Shown here in pieces: positions 34,831-45,840 of a DNA stretch of 64,000 nt (position 1 is the stretch's first letter; the number at the start of each line of letters is the position of its first letter). The notes under the pieces were generated by a model. It was not told where the DNA came from and ran no database searches. It saw nothing but the letters and a program-made list of their open reading frames with translations. The position numbers were made by a program, and so were the translations under genes. The DNA lies in assembly GCF_002878395.1 (NCBI RefSeq), contig NC_061121.1, positions 133,427,186 to 133,491,185 of the forward strand, written 5' to 3'. This stretch comes from Capsicum annuum. Its lineage: Eukaryota > Streptophyta > Magnoliopsida > Solanales > Solanaceae.

Positions 34831-35395
34831 AACCTTTTATTATGTTATGGATAGTCACCGACTTCAGCACAACATGTTATTAAATATGGACAATCACCTT
34901 CTTCGGTGTGATATGTTATTATGTTTGCATCGTCCCCTCCTTCAAAGTGACATGTTATTATGTTATGGACTATCACCTCTTTAAGTGTTACATGTTATTA
35001 TGCTATAGATCACCACCTACTTCAGAGTGACATATTATTATGTTATGGATTGTCACCTTCCTTAGAGTGACATATTACTATGTTATGGATCGTCGCCTTC
35101 TTCAGAGTGACATATTATTATATGGACTATCACCTCTTTCAGCGTGATATGTTATCATGTTAGGGAATGCTACCTCTTTTATATTGACATATTATTACGT
35201 TATAAACTGCCATCTCTTTCTAGGTGATATATTATTGTGTTATGGATCTTCACCTCCTTCAAAGTGACATATTATTATGTTATTAGACTGTCACTCTCTT
35301 TAGAGTGACACGTTAATATATGGATTGGCATCTTCTTCAACATAATATGTTATTACATTATGAATTTTCACCTCCCTCAGTGTGGCAGACTAAAG
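34831..35395. repeat. 40-bp tandem array, about 14 units
   Basis: The catgttattatgttatgga core recurs at 34831, 34871, 34911, 34951, 34991, 35031, 35071 and 35111. One four-base phase slip follows, then about 35147, 35188, 35228, 35268 and on to 35390. Each unit includes a small hairpin of the form gtcac ... gtgac. Confidence 0.9.
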
Positions 35396-35460
35396 CAAGG
35401 TATACACGATTGCCCTCATATTGCATTTGATACAAATAAGTTTAGTGCAGGTGATTAATA

Positions 35461-36280
35461 GACAGGTTGGAACATCACTCCATTAAAAGTGGCATGTTAC
35501 ATTTAAATTGGATTGTCCACCCTTTAATGAGAAATGCTGGACCTTCACTCCATTCAAAGTGGCATGTTACATGTAAATTAGGTCGTCCGCCCTTCAATGA
35601 GGCACGTTGGATCATCACTCCATTCAAAGTGGCATGTTATATTTAAATTGGATCGTCCACCCTTCAATGAGGCACGTTGGACCGTCACTCTATTCAAAGT
35701 GGCATGTTACATTTAAATTGGGTCTTCTACATTTCAATGAGGCATGTTGGACCGTCACTCCATTCAAAGTGGCATGTTACATTTAAATTGTGTCGTCCGC
35801 CCTTCAATGAGACACGTTGGACCGTCACTTCATTCAAAGAGGCATGTTACATTTAAATTGGGTCGTCCATACTTTAATAAGACATGTTGGACTATCACTC
35901 TATTCAAAGTGGAATGTTATATTAAATTTAGGTGATCCATCCTTCAATAAGACACAATGGATCGCCGCTCCGTTCAAAGGAACACATTATATTTTAATTG
36001 GGTTATCCGCCCTTCAATGAGACACGTTGGACCATCACTCTGTTCAAAGTCGCATGTTGAATTTAAATTAGGATATCTTCCCTTCAATGAGACACGTTGG
36101 ACCGTCACTCTGTTCAAAGTAGCATGTTACTTTGAAATTGGGTCATCCTTTCTTCAATGAGACATATTAGACCGTCACTTCATTCAAAGTGGAATGTTAC
36201 ATTTAAATTGGATCGTCTACCTTTCAATAAGAAACGTTGGATCTTCACTCCATTCAAAGTGGCATAATATTTTTAGAACA
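35461..36280. repeat. 70-bp tandem array, 12 units of invariant length
   Basis: The acgttgg block begins at 35465, 35535, 35605, 35675, 35745, 35815, 35885, 35955, 36025, 36095, 36165 and 36235, exactly 70 bp apart each time. Units share cgtcactccattcaaagtgg, catgttacatttaaattggg and gtccgcccttcaatgagac. The first part forms a cact/agtg hairpin. Open frames across it are repeat artefacts. Confidence 0.94.
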
Positions 36281-36358
36281 AGTTGTGTAACTTGGTTCAT
36301 CAACTATCTCAGTACAGCATATTCAAATAGGTTTGCGCTGATTTATATTTGTGTAATG

Positions 36359-36363
36359 CTATA
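36359..36363. repeat. Target site duplication of element C, left (ctata)
   Basis: ctata directly precedes the LTR start tgtaacacctcg and is repeated at 45163-45167. Confidence 0.88.
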
Positions 36364-38778
36364 TGTAACACCTCGAAAAATGGGTCTCAGAGTATCACAC
36401 GGTGCTTGAGGCTACGAGTAGCCCCAAGCTAACCCTTTGATCCATTTTTATTCAGTTCAACACAAATCAATGGGGTTTCCATAAATAACCCTCAAATATA
36501 AATAGAGTAATCATCATCCAAGAATAAAAGAATTTTAGAAAGATAACAAAATATGACTTATTAGTCAACTCCCAACATCTATACTAGTCTGACAAGCCTT
36601 TAAGATAATCAATAAAACCAGCAAGCCATTGAGACATGCCCCAACAAACTCATACTCAGTTATCAAATGTAAACAATTTTGTGAAACCAACATCAGACAT
36701 CACGTCCTCAGAACATGAGGACTCACCACAACAGAGGATGTAGAATAGCAAGCTCGAAAAATCACTGTCGAACCTGGAACTGAGTACCTAAACCTATATT
36801 GCAAGAAAATGCAGCCCACATCTGAAGATATAGGTCAGTACCATGGAAAGGAACCAAGTATATAGGGGTGTATGCAGTTGTATAAACATCATCATCATAA
36901 ATATTTATAAGAAATATGCAGGATGTATGAAAGACTCACATAGCCCGAAGAAAATCATCATAATCATGAGAGGATGAAATAAGTACAATAACACACGTGA
37001 GTCATCATATAATTTGTCAATCACTTTCAGTTCATCAAGAATATCAATTCTCATAATATGAATATCATTTAAATCTTTCGAAAGAATAACTTTCACAATT
37101 CTACTTTCAAATCACTTCACCATTCACCATAGACACAAGGAAACACACGCACACTGGGAGATCCTATAACCGACATAAACCATGTGAGCTACATGGAGTC
37201 CAACGTACAACCCACGTTGGGGAAAGTCATTCTATTCTTGCCATCGGAGTAGGTCTATCAATATCAAATCCACACAAATTAGTGATCACTATATAAATCA
37301 GCCTCAGGCTTACTCCTATGGTGGAACATAGTTCTAGGGAAGTAAGGTCGCTTTATACCTCCCATTCGGTGCTAAAGATTTCTCCCGGAATTAGCTCAGA
37401 TCATTTCAAAGACAATCCACAAAAAAACAATTTCGGTAATATATAAATATACCTCGGAAGCCATCATGCTTCCCATCTATCAAAATCAACCACGTTGTGG
37501 ATTTCTTTCACACTCGAGTTCAAAACAACTCCATTAAGACCAAAAGGCCAAATCATTCAAAATATCTCCAATATTCAACAACAACGTGCTTATAACACAC
37601 ACTTTCTCAAAAAAACACAATTTCCAATGGGGATTCACGACCCAAATATCAAAATCATGATAAATATTGTTCAAGATTCATGCTTCATATCTCCACACAT
37701 GTAAATTCATCTTTCAAAAGCATAAACATCAATATTTCATAATAATCATCATAAGATATGGGTCCATGCTTCAAATTCAAAAAAATCAAATAAAAATCAT
37801 GCCTTTGTAAAGAAAATTACTTTTGGGCACAAGAACGAAAGAGAGTTCTTGTTGAAAAACCCCACATACCTTGAATGATGAACTTTAGATTGATACTCAT
37901 TTTTGAGATGTTAATCGTGCCTTTGAATGATGGTTCTTGGAGTTCTTGAACTAGGAACTTGGAATCTTAAATAAATTTGCAGAATTAATGGTGAACTTTG
38001 TAGGTTCTTAAAGTTGGATGTAGGAGCTTAGGGTTTCTTTTTGAGGGAATTTGATGAAATATAATATATAATACTTCTAATAGTCTTTAATATAGGGTTT
38101 GGACGGATTTTGGGTGAGGGGAAATGACCAAAACGCCCCTAATAATTAAATAATTCTTGAATTTGTCCTTTGGTGGTCTGTTTTGATAGTCTGAAGTAGA
38201 TCAACCATAACTTTTTACTCCGCTATTCAAATTGGATTAAACTAATTTCGTTAAAAAGAGGACTCTCATATCTTTCCGTTGATTTATAGTATCTCGCCCA
38301 GATCATTGTGTACGAGGATTTATAATCGTTTGAATTTGACCCAAAAATTTACTTTTGATAGGCTGAAGTAAATCGACCATAACTTTTTGCTCCGATAGAC
38401 AAATTGGATGAAACCAATTTCATTGGAAAGAGGACTCGCAGAGATTTTCGTTGATTTATAGTAGATCACCCAGATCATTATGTACAAGGAGTTATAATCA
38501 TTTAAATTTGGAGAAAAAATATGCTAGGCCTCAGTACTTTTTCCTGCACGTTTTACTGTACACTACTATTCACGGTTCGATCGGAATGTTCATAACTCGT
38601 CGCTCGGGTGTCCGTTTCTGATGATCCACATATCGTTGGAAATCTTATTCAATACTCTACGCAATGGTGGGTCATAATCTAAGACATTATATACAAAAAA
38701 TTTATAATTCATTCTAGAAGATAGAACCCAACACGTTTACGCACAAAATTTCAACGAAAAATTTCCCGGGGTATTACA
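36364..38778 (-). repeat. 3' LTR of element C (complete)
   Basis: It starts tgtaacacctcg and ends ggggtattaca, 2415 bp. From 37154 on it matches 43537-45162 with few differences by eye. A 172-bp direct duplication lies at 38185-38528. Confidence 0.94.
38185..38528 (-). repeat. 172-bp tandem duplication in LTR C
   Basis: Units start gatagtctgaagtagatc (38185) and gataggctgaagtaaatc (38357). Both run through accataactttttNctccg, agaggactc and cagatcatt-gtac. The other LTR copy has the same pair at 44569 and 44741, so the duplication predates this insertion. Confidence 0.9.
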
Positions 38779-38792
38779 TCATCCCCCCTTGG
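38779..38792 (-). other. Polypurine tract of element C
   Basis: tcatccccccttgg on plus gives the purine run CCAAGGGGGGATGA on minus at the LTR edge. Confidence 0.85.
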
Positions 38793-38992
38793 AAACATTC
38801 ATCCTCGAATGACGCTATACATGCCAAGATTAGATAGGGAGTAGAGAATACAACTGAAACCATTTGTTAGACTCATCACCACATCATTTCTCACTTCGAA
38901 AGCAACATAGAATGCATAAATTCAAGAAACTACAGTTGAACATATAATAAATGATAGTTGAACTGCTGCAACTTTTATCAAAAGTGCCTAAT

Positions 38993-39500
38993 TTAGGAAA
39001 GAATGGTACCTTCGGCTTGATCGGAGTTCGCGGAAAATAGGTGCAGGTACTTGGATCGCATATCCGCCTCAGCTTCCCAAGTTGCACCCTCAACAGATTG
39101 GTTTCGCCACAACACCTTGAACAAGGGAACTTCTTTGTTCCTTAGTCTTTGGACACTGAAATCAAGAATCTCAACAAGAATCTCATCAAAAGAAAGATTT
39201 TCTTGAATGTCAGCACTCACAGAGGAATCCACTACCACAGCATCGCTAATATGCTTTCTAAGCATGGAGACAGAATATTGGATGAACAGAGGACAACTCG
39301 GAAGGAAACTCAACCTCATAAGCTACCTTACCAACACGGCTAAGAATTTTGTAAGGACCAACATAACGGGGACTAAGCCTCCCCTTCTTTCCGAATCTCT
39401 TCACCCCCCTCATGGATGAAATTTTCAGATACACTAGGTCACCAACTTCAAACTCAAGATCTCTCCTTCTAACATCCGCATATGACTTCAGGACCACTCA
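38993..39500 (-). pseudogene. Element C chromodomain and integrase C-terminus
   Basis: RRRDLEFEVGDLVYLKISSM, KRFGKKGRLSPRYVGPYKIL and GKVAYEVEFPSELSSVHPIF are open from 39497 to 39258. A frameshift near 39275 leads into the chromodomain frame: SFDEILVEILDFSVQRLRNK, VLWRNQSVEGATWEAEADM and RSKYLHLFSANSDQAEG. Apart from that shift the domain looks intact. Confidence 0.9.
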
Positions 39501-40213
39501 CAGCCGCTTCACCCACCTCGAACCAATCTATGGGTGATCTACGCTTCCTCCCATATAAGGTTTCAAACGGAGCCATGCCAATACTAGAGTGGAAACTATT
39601 ATTGTAAGCAAATTCTATCAACGGCATACCAACTTCCCTTAAAGTCAAGTGCACAAGCTCTCAACATATCCTCTAAGGTCTGGATGGTCCGCTCAGCTTG
39701 ACCATCGGTCTGCGGATGAAAAGCAGAACTCAAAAGCACTTGGGTACCAAGACCCTTCTGAAAAGCTTTCCAAAATTATGAAGTGAACTGAGTACCCTTA
39801 TTCGAAATAATAGACAAGGGAACTCCATGCAGTCTGACTAGCTCTCGAATATACAATCTAGCGTAATCCTCAGTAGTATATGAAGTATGAACAAGCAAGA
39901 AATGAGCAGACTTAGTCAACCTATCAACCACAACCCAAATGGAATCATGATGGCGTCGGGAAGGAGGTAAACCAATCACGAAGTCCATATTTATCTCTTC
40001 CCACTTCCAGATGGGAATACTAAACTCTTGCATCATACTACCAGGTCTTTGGTGTTCAACCTTAACCTATTGGCATGTTGCACACTTAGCTACAAACATT
40101 GCTATATCTTTCTTCATGCCACTCCACCAATAGATTTCCCGCAAGTCTCGGTACATCTTGGTGGCACCAGGATGAATAGAATATCGCACCCCATGCGCTT
40201 CAGCCATAATCCT
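39501..40213 (-). pseudogene. Element C integrase core
   Basis: INMDFVIGLPPSRRHHDSIW (first Asp), TSYTTEDYARLYIRELVRLH, then SIISNKGTQFTS where the second catalytic Asp is Asn. A stop and frameshift follow near 39776, and PLIEFAYNNSFHSSIGMAPF with LYGRKRRSPIDWFEVGEAA at 39469-39654. A deletion in front of KSYADVRRRDLE removed part of the linker found in element A. Confidence 0.88.
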
Positions 40214-41012
40214 CTATCTCATATCATCAATATTCGAGACACACAATCTACCCTGCAATCTCAACACACCATCTCCCCCTTGGGAGAAAACCTTTACTTT
40301 TGGGTCCTTGACTGACTCCTTCAGTCTGACCAAACTAGCATCTAAGTATTGCTTTTCCTTCACTTCCGAAACCAAGGAGGATTTGGAACTACTCTGAACC
40401 CCTATACTACCTTCAGCAGAGTAAAACAACCTAACCCCCAATCTAGCCAAACGATGTACATCACGAGCTAACTCTTTCTTACCTTCTACCACATGCGAAA
40501 CACTACCCATGGATACTCTACTTAGGGTATCCGCCATAATATTGGCCTTGCCTGGATGGTACAGCACACTTATATCATAGTCCTTTAATAATTCTAACCA
40601 TCTTCCCTTCCTAAGATTCAATTCTCTCTGGGTAAACACATACTGCAGACTCTTATGATCATTGAAAACATCAACATGGACACCATACAAATAGTGTCTC
40701 CAGATTTTCAAAGGTCATGGGTGGGGTAATTTTTCTCATGGGTTTTCAATTGTCTAGAAGCATAAGCTTTCACCTTACCCTTCTGCATCAATACGCAACC
40801 CAACCCAACTCTCGAAGCATCACAGTACACCACAAAACTATCAACACCATCAGGCAAACTCAAAACAGGGGCTGAAGTAAGTCGAGTCTTCAACTCTTAA
40901 AAACTCTTCTCACAAGATTCGGACCACAAGAACTTCATTTTCTTTTGGGTCAACCGAGTCATAGGAGACACTATAGAGGAGAAACCCTTAACAAAATAGC
41001 GGTAATAGCCAG
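40214..41012 (-). pseudogene. Element C RNase H with a small deletion over the catalytic Glu
   Basis: [20 protein letters not shown] (first Asp) is open to THDL at 40708. At about 40711 the plus strand jumps from ttttcaaag to gtcatgggt. Element A has some 25 extra bases here, encoding the ELAAVVFA part, so the catalytic Glu is gone. [20 protein letters not shown] follows (TDHK changed to NDHK), then the long clean linker [17 protein letters not shown] to 40214. Confidence 0.9.
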
Positions 41013-41721
41013 CTAAACCCAAGAAACTTTGGATATCAGTCGGAGAAATAGGTCTAGGCTAATTTCTAATAGCTTCGGTCTTTTGGGATCAACTCTAATA
41101 CCTTCGGAAGAAATAATATGACCCAGAAAAGTAACTGACCTCAGCCAAAACTCACACTTACTGAACTTCGCAAATAACTTGTGATCTCTAAGGATTTGCA
41201 AGATAGTTCAGAGATGATCAGAATGTTCATCCTCACTATGAGAGTACACCAGTATATCATCGATGAACACTATGACAAACATATCCAGATATGGTGACGA
41301 CTCGATTCATGAGGTCCATGAAAGCTGTTGGGGCATTAGTTAACCCGAAAAACATAACAAGAAACTCAAAATGGCCATAACGAGTTTGAAAAGTGGTTTT
41401 CGGGATGTCACACTCCCTAACTTTGAGTTGATGATAGACAGAACGAAGGTCTATCTTTGAGAAATACCTTGCACCTTGCAATTGGGCAAACAAATCATCT
41501 ATTCTCAGAAGGGGGTACTTATTTTTTATGGTGAATTTATTCAGTTGGCGGTAATCAATGCACATACACAAAGAGCCATCTTTCTTTCTCACAAACAACA
41601 CAGGAGAACCCCAAGGAGAAACACTAGGCCTTATGAAACCCTTATCTAGTAGATATTTGAGTTGCTCTTTCAACTTCTTAAGTTCTACAGGGGCCATACG
41701 ATAAGGAGGAATATAAATGGG
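41013..41721 (-). pseudogene. Element C reverse transcriptase with one frameshift
   Basis: From 41697 to 41300 the frame is open: [56 protein letters not shown] (first Asp), [17 protein letters not shown] frameshift near 41297 moves the catalytic box [18 protein letters not shown] into another frame, where it is intact. The thumb [17 protein letters not shown] and VTFLGHIIS follows at 41013-41201. Confidence 0.9.
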
Positions 41722-42282
41722 CTAAGTATCGGGAAGAAGATCAATCCCAAACTCTATCTCTCTATCAGGAGGTATCCCTGGGAGATCATCTGAAAAGACA
41801 TCAGAAAACTCATTGGCGACGTTAACAGACTGGAGAGTTGGAGTCTCAGACTTAGTGTCTTTGACTCTAACCAAATGGTAAATACACCCCTTGGAAATAA
41901 GCCTTCTATCTTTGAGGTAAGAGATAAAATGACTCTTGGGTGACACAGAATTCCCAGACCACTCAAACACGGATGCACTCAAAAACTGAAACTTGACTAC
42001 TCGGGTCCGACAATCAATAGAGGCATAAGAAAAATACAGTCAGTCCATACCCAGAATCACATCAAAATCTACCATGTCTAACTCAATCAGATCAGCTAAT
42101 AAGACTCTATGAAGAACGGTAATAGGACACTTTATATACACTTTCTGGGCAACAATTGAATCACCCACTGGGGTAGAAACTAGGATAGGCTCAGGAATAA
42201 TCTTAGGACTCATTTCAAAATTCACAGCAATCAAAGGTGTAACATATGAGAAACTGGATCCAAGATCCAACAAAGCATACAC
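41722..42282 (-). pseudogene. Element C aspartic protease and linker to RT
   Basis: MYALLDLGSSFSYVTPLIAV is the active-site part, followed by STPVGDSIVAQKVYIKCPIT and DMVDFDVILGMDWL. After a stop, the linker reads PKSHFISYLKDRRLISKGCI and VANEFSDVFSDDLPGIPPD, the usual approach to RT. Confidence 0.88.
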
Positions 42283-43536
42283 ATCAAACTAAAATATATG
42301 AAGCATACCAGTAATAACATCGGGAGAGTCCTCTTGTTCCTGGCGGGACGGAAAAGCATAGAATTTATTCTGGCGCTGCTCGCCAGCTTGCTAGAAGAGG
42401 CGCCCTGAGCTGGGGCTGGGCGAGTCGCTGGAACTAGAGCACTAACAATTTGAGTCTGGGTCTGAGGGCGATAGTCACAATGCCCTTGTCCATCCTGTGG
42501 ACAATCTCTAACTCTGTGACCCATGTCACCACATCGGAAACAACCCCTCTTCTCACCCCAACACTCACCTGAATGGGCCCTACTATATTTAGGACACAGA
42601 GGACGATTTGGCTTACTGCTAGCACTATACTGGGACCTGGATGCATATGACCTGCTACCTTACTCCTGCCTACCTCTAGGCACGGGAGCACTAGCAGATG
42701 ACGGTGCTGGCATAGATGAACGATCCTGATACTGAGGGTGACTCTCTCCCTGTGATCTAGTCCGATCCTGTCCGTGCTACTCAGACCTAGCTCTCTTATT
42801 CCCTCTTATTCTATCTCTCTCCTTAATCTTGTCTGCCTCAATCTGTTGGGCATGAGTCATCAGCCTACAAAGATTCATCTCACTATTCAGCATAGCAGAC
42901 CTACACTCCTTAACCATATAACTAGACAGTCCAATCACAAACTTACTCCTACTAGCCCGATTATCATCCACTAAGTCAGGAGTATACTTGGCCAACTGAT
43001 TGAACTTTTGACAGTACTCCCTAACAGTCATAGAGCCCTGTCGCAGGTTTATAAACTCTTCTACCTTCACCTCCCTCATCTCCAAAGGGAATCCAGGAAT
43101 GTATCCTGGAACTCTTTCCAAGTTGTAGGGATAGCTCCCTCACCTCTACCTTTCCTCCAAGCAACAACCCAGGCATAAGCAAGGTCTTTCAACCAATACG
43201 CAGCCAACTCCACACTATGTTCCTCAGATACATACATCACCTGAGTAATCTTCCGCACCTCCTCTATAAACAATCGTAGATCCTCATTAGACTTGGACCC
43301 ATAAAATTCCAGCGGATTCATCCGCATGAAGTCATGGATCCTAGCAGCAGCTGAATCACCTCTCTGCTGCTGTGGAGCCGGGGCCAAGTTGGCCTGAATA
43401 TTTGCAGTAATAGCTTGGGCCAACGCCTGAAAGGCTGCCCAAAATTTAGCATGAGACACGTTTTCATTCAATGGGTCAGCGGGTTGAGGTTGCTCGACCA
43501 TCATTATTTCTTCTCGCTCAATGTGGAGGCATATTT
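42283..43536 (-). pseudogene. Element C gag with intact CCHC zinc knuckle
   Basis: The capsid part from 43504 reads MMVEQPQPADPLNENVSHAK, AAARIHDFMRMNPLEFYGSK and ELAAYWLKDLAYAWV. A frameshift near 43080 leads into EMREVKVEEFINLRQGSM and VREYCQKFNQLAKYTPDLV. The knuckle CFRCGDMGHRVRDC (about 42502-42543) fits C-x2-C-x4-H-x4-C. The original MPP start lies near 43530 but meets a TGA four codons later. Upstream the sequence is deleted into the LTR. Confidence 0.9.
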
Positions 43537-45162
43537 CTGGGAGATCCTATAACCGACATAAACAATGTGAGCTACATGGAGTCCAACGTACAACCCATGT
43601 TGGGGAGAGCCATCCTATCCTTGCCATCAGAGTAGGTCTACCGATATTAAATACACGTAACCTAGTGATCACTATATAAATCAGCCTCAGGCTCACTCCT
43701 ATGGGGGCACGTAGTTCTAGGGAAGTAAGGTCGCTTTATACCTCCCACTCGGTGCTAAAGATTTCTCCCGGACTTAGCTCAGATCATTTCAAAGACAATC
43801 CACAATAAAATAATTTCAGTAATATATAAATATACATCGGGAGCCATCATGCTTCCCATCTATCAAAATCAACCACGTTGTGGATTTCTTTCACACTCGA
43901 ATTCAAAATAACTCCATTAAGACCAAAAGGTCAAATCATTCAAAATATCTCAAATATTCAACATCAACGTGCTTATAACACACACTTTCTCAAAAAAACA
44001 TAATTTCCAATGGGGATTCACGACCCAAATATCAAAATCATGATAAATATCGTTCAAGATTCATGCTTTATATCTCCACCCATGTAAATTAATCTTTCAA
44101 AATCATAAACATCAATATTTCATAATAATTATCATAAGATATAGGTCCATGCTTCAAATTCATAAAAATCAAATAAAAATCATGCCTTTGTAAAGAAAAT
44201 TACTTTTGGACACAAGAACGAAAGAGAGTTCTTATTGAAAAAACCCACATACCTTGAATGATGAACTTTAGATTGATACTCGTTTTTGAGATGTTAATCG
44301 TGCCTTTGAATGATGGTTCTTGGAGTTCTTAAACTAGGAACTTGAAATCTTGAATAAATTTGCAGAATTAATGGTGAACTTTGTAGGTTCTTGAAGTTGG
44401 ATGTAGGAGCTTAGGATTTTCTTTTTGAGGGAATTTGATGAAATATAACATATAATGCTTCTAATAGGCTTTAATATAGGGTTTGGATGGATTTTGGGTG
44501 AGGGATAATGACCAAAACGCCCCTAAAAATTAAATAATTCTCGAATTTGTCCTTTGGTGGACTGTTTTGATAGTCTAAAGTAGATCAACCATAACATTTT
44601 ACTCCGTTATTCAAATTGGATGAAACCAATTTCATTAGAAAGAGGACTCTCATATATTTCCGTTGATATATAGTATCTCACCCAGATCATTGTGTACGAG
44701 GAGTTATTATCATTTGAAGTTGACCCAAAAATTTGCTTTTGATAGGCTGAAGTAGATCGACCATAACTTTTTGCTTCGGTAGACAAATTGGATAAAATCA
44801 ATTTCATTGAAAAGAGGACTCGCAAAGCTTTCCGTTGATATATAGTAGATCACCCAGATCATTATGTACAAGGAGTTATAATCGTTTAAAGTTGGAGCAA
44901 AAATACGTCAGGCCTCAGTACTCTTTCCTGCACGTTTTACTGTTCACTACTATCCATGGTTCGATCGGAATGTTCATAACTCGTCGCTCGGGTGTCTGTT
45001 TTGGATGATCCACTTATCGTTGGAAATCGTATTCTATACTCTACGCAATGGTGGGTCATAATCTAAGATATTCCCCATGAAAAATTTATAATTCATTCTA
45101 GAATATAGAACCCAACACGTTTACGGACAAAATTTTAACGAAAAATTTTATGGGGTATTACA
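43537..45162 (-). repeat. 5' LTR of element C, inner 790 bp deleted
   Basis: It matches 37154-38778 from ctgggagatcc to the end. The inner LTR part, the primer binding site and the 5' untranslated leader are missing, so gag joins LTR DNA directly. Confidence 0.93.
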
Positions 45163-45167
45163 CTATA
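45163..45167. repeat. Target site duplication of element C, right (ctata)
   Basis: Matches 36359-36363. Confidence 0.88.
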
Positions 45168-45840
45168 TTTACAACTAATCATTTGTTTGAGTTGAAGTTG
45201 AGAGCATCCAAAAGGATGAAATTCTCAAATAAAATCCACAGGAGTGGACGACTCCATAAAGGGTGCAACATAATATGAAACTTTTTCTTAGCAACAAAAT
45301 GGGACGTAGTCTAGAGAGGGACGTCAAACTTTTTGGACGCGAGCTAAAGGATGATTGTCACTGCCTTCAAACCACACCCCTATCATAAGTCATGTGGGTA
45401 CCTTGGGATATTTTTATTTAACCTTCACCTTTGGGATATTTCTACACTAATACCAATAGTAACTTTCTCTTTTTCTCAATCGAGTGATAGGACACCTAGA
45501 GCTGTGGAAATTATATCTGAGTAAGTTCTTGCCTATGGATGATCCCACGTTCATGGTTAAGAGGTTACAAACCTCTTTTTCGCAACTCGATCGACCTATC
45601 ACTCATCCTGAGCCAAAGATTGTCTGAAATAAAAGACTATTTTTTTTATCAATTGAGTTGAACTACAAACAGTTTGATTCCCTGAGGCTCGAGGATATGT
45701 CGGCTAGGCTCTATGTTGAAAACTCAACTGCATTACAACCTCCCCCCAATCTCTTTCAGAAATGAATTTGTGGTCAGACAAAAATTAGGAACGTCAAACT
45801 CCCTTTATCCAGGGTTACTTGAAAATTATTAACACCTAAT
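45168..45840. repeat. LTR-like DNA interrupted by element C (right part)
   Basis: This continues the block left of 36359. It holds a gaactacaaacagtttgattcc and ggatatgtcggc pair like the units near 33500-33750. The similarity fades after aacacctaatttttacc near 45830. No gene is seen. Confidence 0.45.

Larger units (their letters stand above)
36364..45162 (-). mobile_element. Ty3/gypsy chromovirus element C with truncated 5' LTR
   Basis: Bounded by a 5-bp duplication (ctata). It has one complete LTR (36364-38778) and one LTR lacking its inner 790 bp (43537-45162). The internal order on the minus strand is gag, protease, RT, RNase H, integrase, chromodomain. It is the least decayed of the four, with long open stretches, but carries frameshifts, lost catalytic residues and no primer binding site. 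Confidence 0.94.

Noticed and set aside
35744..36160. Open frames over the 70-bp array as a repeat protein gene
   Set aside because: 70 is not a multiple of 3, so the frame changes from unit to unit and no protein repeat is kept.
34831..36280. Direct-repeat array considered as a CRISPR array
   Set aside because: The units are contiguous diverged copies with no unique spacers, no cas genes are present, and the context is a plant nuclear genome. It is satellite-like.
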